Shown: positions 17,521 through 25,655 of the stretch, one piece after another | How the letters are laid out: the number at the start of each line of letters is the position of its first letter | Numbering within the stretch: the stretch's first letter is position 1 | Source of the DNA: an uncultured Bacteroidales bacterium | GTDB taxonomy: Bacteria; Bacteroidota; Bacteroidia; Bacteroidales; Paludibacteraceae | Direction of reading: 5' to 3' | Length of the DNA stretch: 46,177 nucleotides | Assembly: GCA_937885465.1 (NCBI GenBank) | Contig: CAKZZM010000165.1 | Location: forward strand, 1 to 46,177 | Notes under the pieces: model-generated | The model's database searches: none | What the model was told of the DNA's origin: nothing | The model's input: the letters and a program-made list of their open reading frames with translations, nothing else | Program-made: the position numbers and the translations under genes

Positions 17521-18438
17521 TTACTCATTTACAATCACTCCGAGGGCATTATATATGGTGTTGCCCTTTCGGATGAAAATCTGGCCGTTGCGAACGAACT
17601 TCACAGCCTTATGCTGTACGGCAGTATTCTCAAGAGCGTTGCTACCGCTGCCGACAAGGGTCTTGCCTGCGAGGGGCTCGGTGGACAGTTCGAGACTACC
17701 GTCACCGTTGTCATAGAGGTAGAAAGTGACGGTGCCTTCCGGTACACCGAATTTCTGCGAGCCGTTCTGCACCATCTTGGCGTGAGTGACACCGCTAACA
17801 TATTCCGTCGTCATATACTGCTCGCCAATGACTTGCCCGGGCTCGCAAACGAGGATAAAGAAGTAACCGAGATGGTAATTGTTATCACCCGTAAAGGTGT
17901 AGGTGAGAGTGCCGTTCTCGAATAACTCGTCCGCCGTCGGGGTCTCAATATCCTTGCTGTTGCAGAATCCTTTGAGGAAATAATCCTTGTCGCCTGCCGA
18001 CAGCCCGCCTTGGCTTCCTCCTTGATTGCCGCCTTGGTTATCGCCTTGATTGCCGTTGCCGTCGCCATAGGCAGACCATGTACCTGCATCGGCATCCCAA
18101 CCTGTTATGGTGTAGCAGTCCATGCCTGACGGTATCTCGAGGTCGGCGGTCTGATTCCATTTGCTGTCCCAGTTGAGCGATTCGCTGCCCTCGGGCATGC
18201 GAACGAAGATAATCTTCTCGTTGCCGTCAGGTACATTATCTGCTCGATAGACATCGCCTGACGCTGCCGTCATCTTGATATCCGTAATATTACCATCAGT
18301 ACCCGTCCAAGAGTGAACGAAGAATACGGCACCATCCTTATTCCATAGTTCCGACCCTCCGGTGTTGAGGTAGATGGTTTTTGCATTAATACCTGCCACG
18401 CATAAAACGGCAATAAGCAGTGTTAAGATTTTTTTCAT
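17521..18438 (-). CDS. Secreted starch-binding-like protein, two domains and tag
   Basis: The ATG at 18438 gives MKKILTLLIAVLCVAGINA, a good signal peptide; the upstream ATG at 18474 adds 12 polar residues and is unlikely. The mature protein starts with a CBM26-like domain of about 110 residues (TIYLNTGGSELW to GTWSAYG). It is almost the same as the N-terminal domain of the amylase at 22051-25386. A Gly/Asn/Gln linker with repeated QGG follows, then a second beta domain of unknown family (KDYFLKGF onward). The C-terminal tag is VRNGQIFIRKGNTIYNALG. No catalytic domain is present. It probably binds alpha-glucan beside the amylases of the same block. Confidence 0.75.
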   Translation of the reverse strand: MKKILTLLIAVLCVAGINAKTIYLNTGGSELWNKDGAVFFVHSWTGTDGNITDIKMTAASGDVYRADNVPDGNEKIIFVRMPEGSESLNWDSKWNQTADLEIPSGMDCYTITGWDADAGTWSAYGDGNGNQGDNQGGNQGGSQGGLSAGDKDYFLKGFCNSKDIETPTADELFENGTLTYTFTGDNNYHLGYFFILVCEPGQVIGEQYMTTEYVSGVTHAKMVQNGSQKFGVPEGTVTFYLYDNGDGSLELSTEPLAGKTLVGSGSNALENTAVQHKAVKFVRNGQIFIRKGNTIYNALGVIVNE

Positions 18439-18577
18439 AGTTAAGTGTTTAGAAGAGTTCCCGCCATCCGTCAATTCAGTACTCGCTTTTAGTCTATAAT
18501 TTTTGGCGAGTACCGGACTGACGAAATTTACGGAATATCTGTTCTATATTAATGAAGATAAATTTAACTTCTAAATC

Positions 18578-20053
18578 TTATCTTTTCAGCATTTTCTTGC
18601 CGCCGATGATGACGATGCCCTTGTAGTCGTCTGTTACTTTCTGACCGAGGATATTGTACATCGTTGCATTTGTTTCGGCATTGATGTCATTGAGGCTATC
18701 TGACAGTTTCTTCTCGATATAGATAGCATCGTTGCCGTAGGAGATAGTGAAATAGAAGTCGTAGTTAGCGCTCTCCGTCACCTTGTACTTGGCATCTTCA
18801 ATCTCGAACTGATAACTGTTCTCTTTATAGTTAGTAATGATCCAGCTGTCTTGTGTGCACGCATTATAAACCTGAACGATATCGCCTTCTACGAGGTAGA
18901 TGTCGGTGAGCATATATTCGTTTTCGTTAGCGGGATTGATATAGGCCTCAACAAAGCGGTCGCCGATGAGTATTCCGTAAGTGTCGGCGCAAGGAACAGC
19001 GAAGTTACCCGTTAAGGTAAATATTGTACCTTCGTCTGTTACTTTGTAAGTTACAACAACATCACCTGCTTCTTCAAGGGTGAAGCATACGTTGCGGTCG
19101 TCGTCAGCGAAGAGGCCGTCTGCCACCTCACTCAGATCATCGAAGCCCATGACTGTACCTTCCCAAGAGCCTGTCGGCACCACTTTCATCTTGTAGAACC
19201 CAGCCGGCATATTAGCGAAGGTGTATGAGTCTTCGTCCACTCTGATGGCGTTAGCCCACCAAGCGTGGTCTCCATCAATGCCTGCTGCAACCATAAAAGC
19301 ACTGTCACCGGTGATATAGAACTTGGCAGGAGAGAGGTTAATAGCGTCAAGACTTGCGTACCAAGAAGGATCGGCGTAGTATGGCGCATCGGATGAATAT
19401 GTAAGGTTAGGTGTTTGATCCGTTCCGTTGTTGAAGATTATCACATCAAATGATGCGGGGAAAGTGTAGGTATATACGTCATGATCCGAAACTTGCTCAG
19501 CTGTCAGATGCATCATCTCGCCCGGCCACGCCTTATAATTAGCATAGTTGCCGCTTGTACTCTCAAACACATAGACATTCACGGTAGTCCAATCTTGAAT
19601 ATTTACAAAATAGACCGTTGCACTGTCAACAGGTGCGTCCGGCTCGCTACTGAATACACTCCACTCACCTGTACACGTTTTACCGGTGCCGGTGCTTGTT
19701 ATGGTGAAGAGGTTTTTACCGTCGGTTGGAATGACAAGATCAACGGTCTGACTCCATACATTGTATTCACCGTCATAATTATCCCAGCGCGTTTCCGTTG
19801 CAACATCCTTAAGACGAACGAAAATGACATTGGCATAACCATCAGGGATGGTTGTGGTATAGGTGTTCTCTTTACCGGCAACGGCGGTCATAAAGTCTGA
19901 CCAACCATAGTCTGTATCGCTGTTGAAGTAATAAGCTGCAAACTTGTCAGTATATCCTGCCCAGTCTGCACTCAGCTTCAAGTAGAGACTCTGCTCTGCC
20001 GATACTGTAACAGCAGCTATAACCGCTGCAAAAAATAGAAAAATCTTTTTCAT
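18578..20053 (-). CDS. Secreted multi-module starch-binding-like protein
   Basis: This 491-residue protein has a signal peptide and four modules. An N-terminal CBM26-like domain runs from about 20 to 135. A second CBM26-like domain (about 145-240) has AWPGEMM. The X25-like module (about 245-355) begins FYITGDSAFMVAAG and closely resembles the one at 926-1027 of the 1591-residue protein, also at DNA level. A YGILIGDRFV-type module (about 360-455) is followed by the tag MYNILGQKVTDDYKGIVIIG. No active site is visible. It reads as a smaller relative of the 1591-residue protein made from the same parts. Confidence 0.78.
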   Translation of the reverse strand: MKKIFLFFAAVIAAVTVSAEQSLYLKLSADWAGYTDKFAAYYFNSDTDYGWSDFMTAVAGKENTYTTTIPDGYANVIFVRLKDVATETRWDNYDGEYNVWSQTVDLVIPTDGKNLFTITSTGTGKTCTGEWSVFSSEPDAPVDSATVYFVNIQDWTTVNVYVFESTSGNYANYKAWPGEMMHLTAEQVSDHDVYTYTFPASFDVIIFNNGTDQTPNLTYSSDAPYYADPSWYASLDAINLSPAKFYITGDSAFMVAAGIDGDHAWWANAIRVDEDSYTFANMPAGFYKMKVVPTGSWEGTVMGFDDLSEVADGLFADDDRNVCFTLEEAGDVVVTYKVTDEGTIFTLTGNFAVPCADTYGILIGDRFVEAYINPANENEYMLTDIYLVEGDIVQVYNACTQDSWIITNYKENSYQFEIEDAKYKVTESANYDFYFTISYGNDAIYIEKKLSDSLNDINAETNATMYNILGQKVTDDYKGIVIIGGKKMLKR

Positions 20054-20141
20054 AATACATAAATTTTAAAGGTTGATAATATATTTGACTTGAAGTTTAG
20101 AGGTTAGTTGCCACAATAATATTGTATAGGTCTTTCCTACA

Positions 20142-21923
20142 TTATCTCAGATGTTTGTGTCCGTTTTGTATCACTATGCCGTGATAGTCGGCGGTCACGG
20201 GTTGTCCGAGCAGGTTGAACATAGGTTTATCAGTGTCAAGTGCTGGGTGAGTGCTATCGGTGGATGGCACTGCATCATTTGTGGAGATGTAATAGACAGC
20301 ATAGGTGCTACCCTTTGTGGCGAGGGTGTATCCTGACGGTGTAGCATCGTTGGCGGCGGAGCCGAGCATCAGTTTGAGACTGCCGTGCTTACCTTGAATG
20401 GTAGCGCGATAGTAGCCGTTGCCTGCCTCTTCCTGCATTGTGCTCTCCGAGTGGATACCTGCCGCCTTGCGGGCATATATCATACTCTGTATCTCGCTCT
20501 TATATCGTACCCAATGGGGGTAGAAGACGCAGGGGACTCCGGGCAGAGAGAGGATATAGGCGTTGCACTGCAACATAACAGAAGAGTTGTTGATTGACGA
20601 GCCGTCGCGATTGCCGCATACATCGGAGTTATCCGAACCGCGATTGAAGGTGTCGTGGTTATCTATAAAGGTGACGGCGTAACGGCTGTAGCCTTTCCCC
20701 CGCAGACCGGCGTTAAGACAATTGCTGTAGTTACTTGAAGCAATGCCGTCGCGCAAGGCGGTGTACATATTCGCGAAGTCGAAGGTGAGGGTGTTCTTGC
20801 CCGCTTCATCGATGCGCGTCTTCAGTTCGTTAGCATCTCCCACCCAGTATTCCATAACGGAGAAATAGGGTTTGGCGGCAGTGTTGTAGTCGCCCACATG
20901 GCTCACATGATATCCTCCGCAGTAGTCGTAGCGGAAGCCGTCGTACAGCATCACATTTTTCATCCATTGCAGATAAGCCTTGCACATCGCCTGCACTTGG
21001 GTGTTCTTGTGGTCCCAGTCGCGTGCCGGACCGTAGTTGGCATCGTGTTGCCCGTCGTCAGCATTACTGCCGCCTGAGCAGCCGTAGCTGCTCACGCCCT
21101 CGTCATTGCTCGTCATCCAACTTGACTGCGGACTGAACGAGCCGTAGGTGCCAAAGTCGAGAGGAGAGTAGTCGCAGGCATTGCTGCGGTTGCCACAATG
21201 GTTGATGACGATATCCGCTATCACTTTGACACCCGCGCTGTGCATCGCTGATATGAGTGATTCGAGGTAAGCCCTCTTGCCGAATAGGGTAGAGCCTTGA
21301 TTACTATAGCAGTTAGGTATATACCCCATGCCGCCGTTATTCGCTGCGGCTGAGGGCGGTAACCATACGAGGTCGAACGATTGGCCTATCTCGCTTGCCT
21401 GTCCGGACAGCGTTGTCCATTTGGTGTCACCGTAACCACCGTCGAGGTTACTGCCCCAATAGAAGGCCTGCAGCATCACATCTTCGCACTGCATCGGTGC
21501 GGCGGTGGAGTAGTCGGAGGGCGTAACGGGCGGAGTGGTAGGCTGAGCACCATACTGCGACCAATTGCCGTCCTCTTCACCCCAACCTGTAATGATGTAT
21601 AGGTCGTAGTCATCAGAAACGGTGAGATCCTCCGTCTGATTCCATTTGGCAGTCCAATCAGGAGCGGTGGCAGTGTTGTTCAGGCGAACGAAGATAACAT
21701 GGTCGCTCGCATCGTTAATCGTCGTTTGCCAGACAGACCCCGACACATTGGTCATCAATGCCGACCAACTGCCGCTATTGCTGCCTTGCCAATGCCATAC
21801 TGCGAACTGTGCGCCTCCCGTCTCCCACAGCGAAGATCCACCCGTGTCAAGATAGAGAGTCCTCGCATTGAGCGAGAAACAGCAAACCGCCGATAATATC
21901 AAAAGTAAGAATCTCTTTCTCAT
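20142..21923 (-). CDS. Secreted GH13 alpha-amylase with N-terminal starch-binding-like domain
   Basis: The signal peptide (LLLILSAVCCFSLNA) is followed by a CBM26-like domain (21-125, TLYLDTGGSSLW to NWSQYG) and a GH13 barrel from about 145 (DVMLQAFYW). Region I is DIVINH at 237-242. The nucleophile is D333 (GFRYDY), the acid/base E358 (VMEYW), and the transition-state aspartate D424 (FIDNHD). All three are intact, so it should hydrolyse internal alpha-1,4 bonds of starch or maltodextrin. The C-terminus ends in the tag MFNLLGQPVTADYHGIVIQNG, consistent with export through the T9SS (inference). It is the gene before the 18578-20053 starch-binding protein, 88 bp apart. Confidence 0.93.
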   Translation of the reverse strand: MRKRFLLLILSAVCCFSLNARTLYLDTGGSSLWETGGAQFAVWHWQGSNSGSWSALMTNVSGSVWQTTINDASDHVIFVRLNNTATAPDWTAKWNQTEDLTVSDDYDLYIITGWGEEDGNWSQYGAQPTTPPVTPSDYSTAAPMQCEDVMLQAFYWGSNLDGGYGDTKWTTLSGQASEIGQSFDLVWLPPSAAANNGGMGYIPNCYSNQGSTLFGKRAYLESLISAMHSAGVKVIADIVINHCGNRSNACDYSPLDFGTYGSFSPQSSWMTSNDEGVSSYGCSGGSNADDGQHDANYGPARDWDHKNTQVQAMCKAYLQWMKNVMLYDGFRYDYCGGYHVSHVGDYNTAAKPYFSVMEYWVGDANELKTRIDEAGKNTLTFDFANMYTALRDGIASSNYSNCLNAGLRGKGYSRYAVTFIDNHDTFNRGSDNSDVCGNRDGSSINNSSVMLQCNAYILSLPGVPCVFYPHWVRYKSEIQSMIYARKAAGIHSESTMQEEAGNGYYRATIQGKHGSLKLMLGSAANDATPSGYTLATKGSTYAVYYISTNDAVPSTDSTHPALDTDKPMFNLLGQPVTADYHGIVIQNGHKHLR

Positions 21924-21941
21924 TTTTATTGCTTATCATTT

Positions 21942-22043
21942 GAACGTTCGGAGACGTTCTCCACTGCACTTATATTTCTCGTTTTTATAAAGTCGGCATT
22001 TAATGCCGACTAAGGTCTGAACGTTCGGAGACGTTCTCCACTA
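21942..22043. repeat. Composite repeat block: family-1, palindrome, family-1
   Basis: Family-1 hairpins at 21942-21965 and 22019-22043 flank an AT-rich word (TATATTTCTCGTTTTTATAA). A perfect 10-bp palindrome with a 1-nt centre, AGTCGGCATT-T-AATGCCGACT, follows at 21991-22011. The same AT-rich word plus palindrome recurs at 25522-25563 and 45198-45237. Confidence 0.9.
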
Positions 22044-22050
22044 TTATTGC

Positions 22051-25000
22051 TTATCTGAGCAAGAACTTATTGTTCTCTTGAATGATGATGCCGTTGTATT
22101 CGGGTGTAACGGGCTGACCGAGAATATTATACATGGGTTTACCAAGGTCAAGTACGGGCATGTCAACTTCGATATCGTCAATAGCATCGTCGTACTTGCC
22201 GTCGCAATTAGGACTGACTACTGCCTTGCCGCAGTTCGGGTTCCACACATAGCAGGTGTTCTCTGTAAGGTAGATATCCTGCGTCTGCGGTTTGTTGTTG
22301 CCCTCAGTGAAGATAACATAAATTTCAGAGATATTATCCGGCATGGTATAGGTGTACCAATTGCCGTCTTTCTGTGTCCACTTCATGCCCGGCCACTTGG
22401 CTGAACCGCCGTTGAGGGCATAAGGCGTATCTTTATACTTATTGCCTACCTTTACTCGTGTGAAAGCGTAGAGGTAGAGATCAGTCCACTCTTCCGGCTT
22501 GATGAACTTAACGGTTATTGCGCCTTGTTGCGGGGCCTTATATTGATAGGTCTCTGAATATACTCTTGTTGCCTCTTGTCCCTTCATAGCGTATGCCTTG
22601 ACTGTTGTGGTCCGCTTAACATTAAGCGTAACAGAGCCTTGCGCCGAAGGTGATGCCGTTGTCGGGGTGTTGCCGTCGGTAGTGTAATAAATCATTGCGT
22701 TTTCGGCACCGATAGCGGTTATAGTAACATCCTGCCCGACTGTTTGGTCGCGGAAGAAGCCGGAGGCAGGACTGATGGCGAGGTCGAAGTCAGGGTGGAG
22801 GTCTGTCTCGCAGTCAAGCAATATCTCTTCTGAACTGTCGGTCTCTTTACCGTCGCGCCAGCCGTAGCAAGCGTCATAGTCGGTAACGAGGTCGTTAGAG
22901 CGCACATTGATGCCGCCGCAGTCGTCGCCTGAGTTGATGCAGAAGTTGACGGAGTCCATTTGTGCATCGAACTCATAGGTGAACCAACCTTCGCTATCCT
23001 GATAGATGCGCTGCCCGGGGTATGCTCCCATAAGATTTTCAGATGTGGCATTACCTTGTTCGTCCACGCCGGGTATCCATGCGTAGAAATAAACCTTGTC
23101 CCACTCGTCGGGTTTATTGAAGCGAACGCGTATGCCTCGTTGCAGCGGTTCGCGGTAGGTATAGGTGTAGGTTTGGATATTCGACGTTGCCGTACCGCAT
23201 GCCGCCATCACCTTGAGCGTGGTGGTCTGCTTGAAATTAAGAGTAGAGGAATAGACGGAAGAAGAAGTTGTCGGGTCGGTGCCGTCAGTAGTGTAATAGA
23301 TAACGGCGTTGCTGCTGCCGCCCACTGCCTGAATAGTAACATTGATACCGGCATTGAGATCTTCGAAGGTGGTGCTTGGAGTTACGATAATCCCCGGAGC
23401 CACATCTCCGGTGGCGTTAACCCACATCTCATAACTCTCGTTATGTCCGTAGGCTGTGTTATAGCCTGAGGCGATCAGTTTATAGTCGCTGCCAAAACCC
23501 TGTTTGTTGGCTTTCGTGCCGAGGCAGAGGATGAGATATCCGTTCTTGCCGTGGATAGTAGCCTGATAACCGCTGTTGTTGTCGTCCCAATACTCATCGG
23601 TGACTGCACTCTCGTTATGCACGCCGGCAAGGTGGCGAGCGTTAATCATCGGTTTGATCTCTTCTTTATACTTAGCCCAATGCGGGTAGAAGACGCAAGG
23701 TACTCCGGGCATGGCAAGAATAAAGGCATTGGCGTTAAGAAGGCGGAACTTAAGGTCATCAGTCATCGAGTTTTGATATCCGCCGAACTCCTGTCCGTTT
23801 GCATCGCTGCGGAGGAACATGTCGTGGTTATCAACGAAGGTCACGGCGTAGCGTTGCCAATAGTTGTCGCTGAGCAGTCCGTTGCCGCGCCCGATATAAT
23901 TCCAGCCCGCCAAATTATCCATAACGCTATATTTGGTCTGGAAATCAAGTGCCATAACATTCATGTTTGCCTGCTCAATGCCGTATTTAATATTATCGAC
24001 ACTCGACCAGTGCTCTTTGAAGGCGATATACGGGTCGGAAGCGCGGTTGTAGTTATCCATGTGCCAGTTGTTAAAGCCGTCACCTTTGTCATAGCGCCAA
24101 CCATCGTAGTGCATAACATTCTTCATCCATTGCAGGTATGCCTTGAACATATCTTGCACATACACTTTGTCGTGCGACCAGTCGCGTGCGCCGTCCCAGT
24201 TCTCGCCGTCATCGGGGGAGCCGGTTGCGGTACCCCAGCAGTCGCCGGCAAGAGAGTCGGCACGTGTCCAATCAGCGTTCATCTCATCGTTGCTGCATAT
24301 ATACGAGCCGTCGGGAGTGAATACGCCGTATTCACCGAAGTCTTGTACCGCAAAGTCGCACCACGATGCCATTGCCTCCACATGGTTGATAACGATGTCG
24401 GCAACGACCTTTGTGTTACTGTTGTGGAAAGCACTGATGAGGTTCTCAAGTTCGGCGCGGCTGCCCCAGTCAGAGTTCTGATTAGAGTATTGTTTGGGGT
24501 GATAACCTACGCCGCTGGAGTATGCTGACGGCGGTAACCAGATAAGGTCGAAGTATGCACCTATCTCGCCTGCCTGTTTGAGGAGGGTCCTCCATTTAGT
24601 GTCGCCGTATGTGAGAGTACCCTCGTGAGTAGAGTCAACCTCGTAAGAGTCGTAGTAGAAACCTTGAAGAAGTACGTCGCCGCATTGCGAAGGAACGGCA
24701 GAACCGTTGGTGCCGGCTTTGTGAATATAGATCTCATCGGCACCGTAGATAAACTTAATGTAGATGTCATACTCCCCGTCTTCTGCCACAACATATTTGT
24801 TGTTAGTGATAGTAAATTCGTAACTTGAAGATGCATATTGGCTTATAACCCATGCGGCGTTATTGCAAGAGTCGTAGATTTGAATCGTCTGTCCTGCCGT
24901 GAGCGGGAGATTCAGAATCATATACTCTGTGATTTCTGTTTGTGAGGCGTTTTTGGTGCATGCTACGAATTGTCCGTCAACGAGCAAGCCGTATTTACCC

Positions 25001-25386
25001 ATACAGAGAGCCTCGCCGTGCTGCGACCAGATACCATCGCCTGCTCCCCAGCCGGTGATGGTATAGGTATCTTTGTCTGAGGGGATAGTGAGGTCATCGG
25101 TCTGGTTCCATTTGGTGTCCCAATTAAGCGTCGCACTTCCTGCCGGCATACGAACGAAAATAATCTTATCGTTGGTGTCCGGCACATCCGCAGAGTACTC
25201 ATCGCCGCTCACAAGCGTCATCTTTATGTCCTGCACATTGGTGTCTGTACCCGTCCATGAGTGAACAAAGAATACAGCACCATCTTGATTCCAAAACTCG
25301 GAGCCGCCTGTGTTAAGGTAAATAGTCTTGGCTTGAAGTGCCATAGTGACACACAACACGCCAATTACTGATAGTAGTTTTTTCAT
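22051..25386 (-). CDS. Large secreted GH13 alpha-amylase with multiple accessory domains
   Basis: The 1111 residues begin with a signal peptide. Domains: CBM26-like (21-124); YGLLVDGQFV-type module (132-223); GH13 catalytic domain (about 235-655); chitobiase C-terminal-like Fn3-associated domain (about 663-748, VIYYTTDGTDPT). A CBM26-like domain (750-843), a second Fn3-associated domain (866-950, MIYYTTDGNTPT) and another CBM26-like domain (954-1050) follow. The tag is MYNILGQPVTPEYNGIIIQ. Catalytic residues are D433 (GWRYDK), E458 (FKEHW) and D522 (FVDNHD), all intact. It is closely related to the enzyme at 20142-21923 but carries more binding domains, which suggests action on insoluble starch granules (inference). 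Confidence 0.93.
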   Translation of the reverse strand: MKKLLSVIGVLCVTMALQAKTIYLNTGGSEFWNQDGAVFFVHSWTGTDTNVQDIKMTLVSGDEYSADVPDTNDKIIFVRMPAGSATLNWDTKWNQTDDLTIPSDKDTYTITGWGAGDGIWSQHGEALCMGKYGLLVDGQFVACTKNASQTEITEYMILNLPLTAGQTIQIYDSCNNAAWVISQYASSSYEFTITNNKYVVAEDGEYDIYIKFIYGADEIYIHKAGTNGSAVPSQCGDVLLQGFYYDSYEVDSTHEGTLTYGDTKWRTLLKQAGEIGAYFDLIWLPPSAYSSGVGYHPKQYSNQNSDWGSRAELENLISAFHNSNTKVVADIVINHVEAMASWCDFAVQDFGEYGVFTPDGSYICSNDEMNADWTRADSLAGDCWGTATGSPDDGENWDGARDWSHDKVYVQDMFKAYLQWMKNVMHYDGWRYDKGDGFNNWHMDNYNRASDPYIAFKEHWSSVDNIKYGIEQANMNVMALDFQTKYSVMDNLAGWNYIGRGNGLLSDNYWQRYAVTFVDNHDMFLRSDANGQEFGGYQNSMTDDLKFRLLNANAFILAMPGVPCVFYPHWAKYKEEIKPMINARHLAGVHNESAVTDEYWDDNNSGYQATIHGKNGYLILCLGTKANKQGFGSDYKLIASGYNTAYGHNESYEMWVNATGDVAPGIIVTPSTTFEDLNAGINVTIQAVGGSSNAVIYYTTDGTDPTTSSSVYSSTLNFKQTTTLKVMAACGTATSNIQTYTYTYREPLQRGIRVRFNKPDEWDKVYFYAWIPGVDEQGNATSENLMGAYPGQRIYQDSEGWFTYEFDAQMDSVNFCINSGDDCGGINVRSNDLVTDYDACYGWRDGKETDSSEEILLDCETDLHPDFDLAISPASGFFRDQTVGQDVTITAIGAENAMIYYTTDGNTPTTASPSAQGSVTLNVKRTTTVKAYAMKGQEATRVYSETYQYKAPQQGAITVKFIKPEEWTDLYLYAFTRVKVGNKYKDTPYALNGGSAKWPGMKWTQKDGNWYTYTMPDNISEIYVIFTEGNNKPQTQDIYLTENTCYVWNPNCGKAVVSPNCDGKYDDAIDDIEVDMPVLDLGKPMYNILGQPVTPEYNGIIIQENNKFLLR

Positions 25387-25415
25387 TGTATTTTGTGTTT
25401 TTGATTACCTGTTAA

Positions 25416-25650
25416 AACGTTCGGAGACGTTCTCCACTTAAAAACGTTCGGAGACGTTTTCCACTTAAAACGTTCGGAGACGTTTTCCACTTAAAACGTT
25501 CGGAGACGTTTTCCACTACACTTATATCTCTCGTCTTTATAAAGTCGGCATTGAATGCCGACTAAGGTCTGAACGTTCGGAGACGTTCTCCACTACCTGA
25601 ACGTTCGGAGACGTTCTCTACTACCAGAACATTCGGAGACGTTCTCTACT
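25416..25650. repeat. Array of seven family-1 hairpin repeats around a palindrome
   Basis: Copies start near 25416, 25443, 25469, 25496, 25571, 25600 and 25627. The first four follow each other every 26-27 bp with almost no spacer. Three of them carry the variant AAAACGT-TCGGAG-ACGTTTT, where both stem arms have changed together. The palindrome AGTCGGCATT-G-AATGCCGACT lies at 25543-25563. The whole spacer between the amylase and the endonuclease gene is repeat. Confidence 0.92.
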
Positions 25651-25655
25651 AATTC

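Noticed and set aside
21991..22011. Palindrome as a Rho-independent terminator
   Set aside because: It is not followed by a good T-run in either direction and the same palindrome occurs as part of a dispersed composite repeat.
23551..24528. 325-codon open frame on the plus strand
   Set aside because: It lies wholly antisense to the intact amylase gene 22051-25386, has no recognisable domain, and reflects codon bias of the real gene.
25416..25650. Possible CRISPR array
   Set aside because: Repeats follow with almost no spacer or with irregular gaps, there are no unique spacers of about 30 bp, and no cas gene is present.
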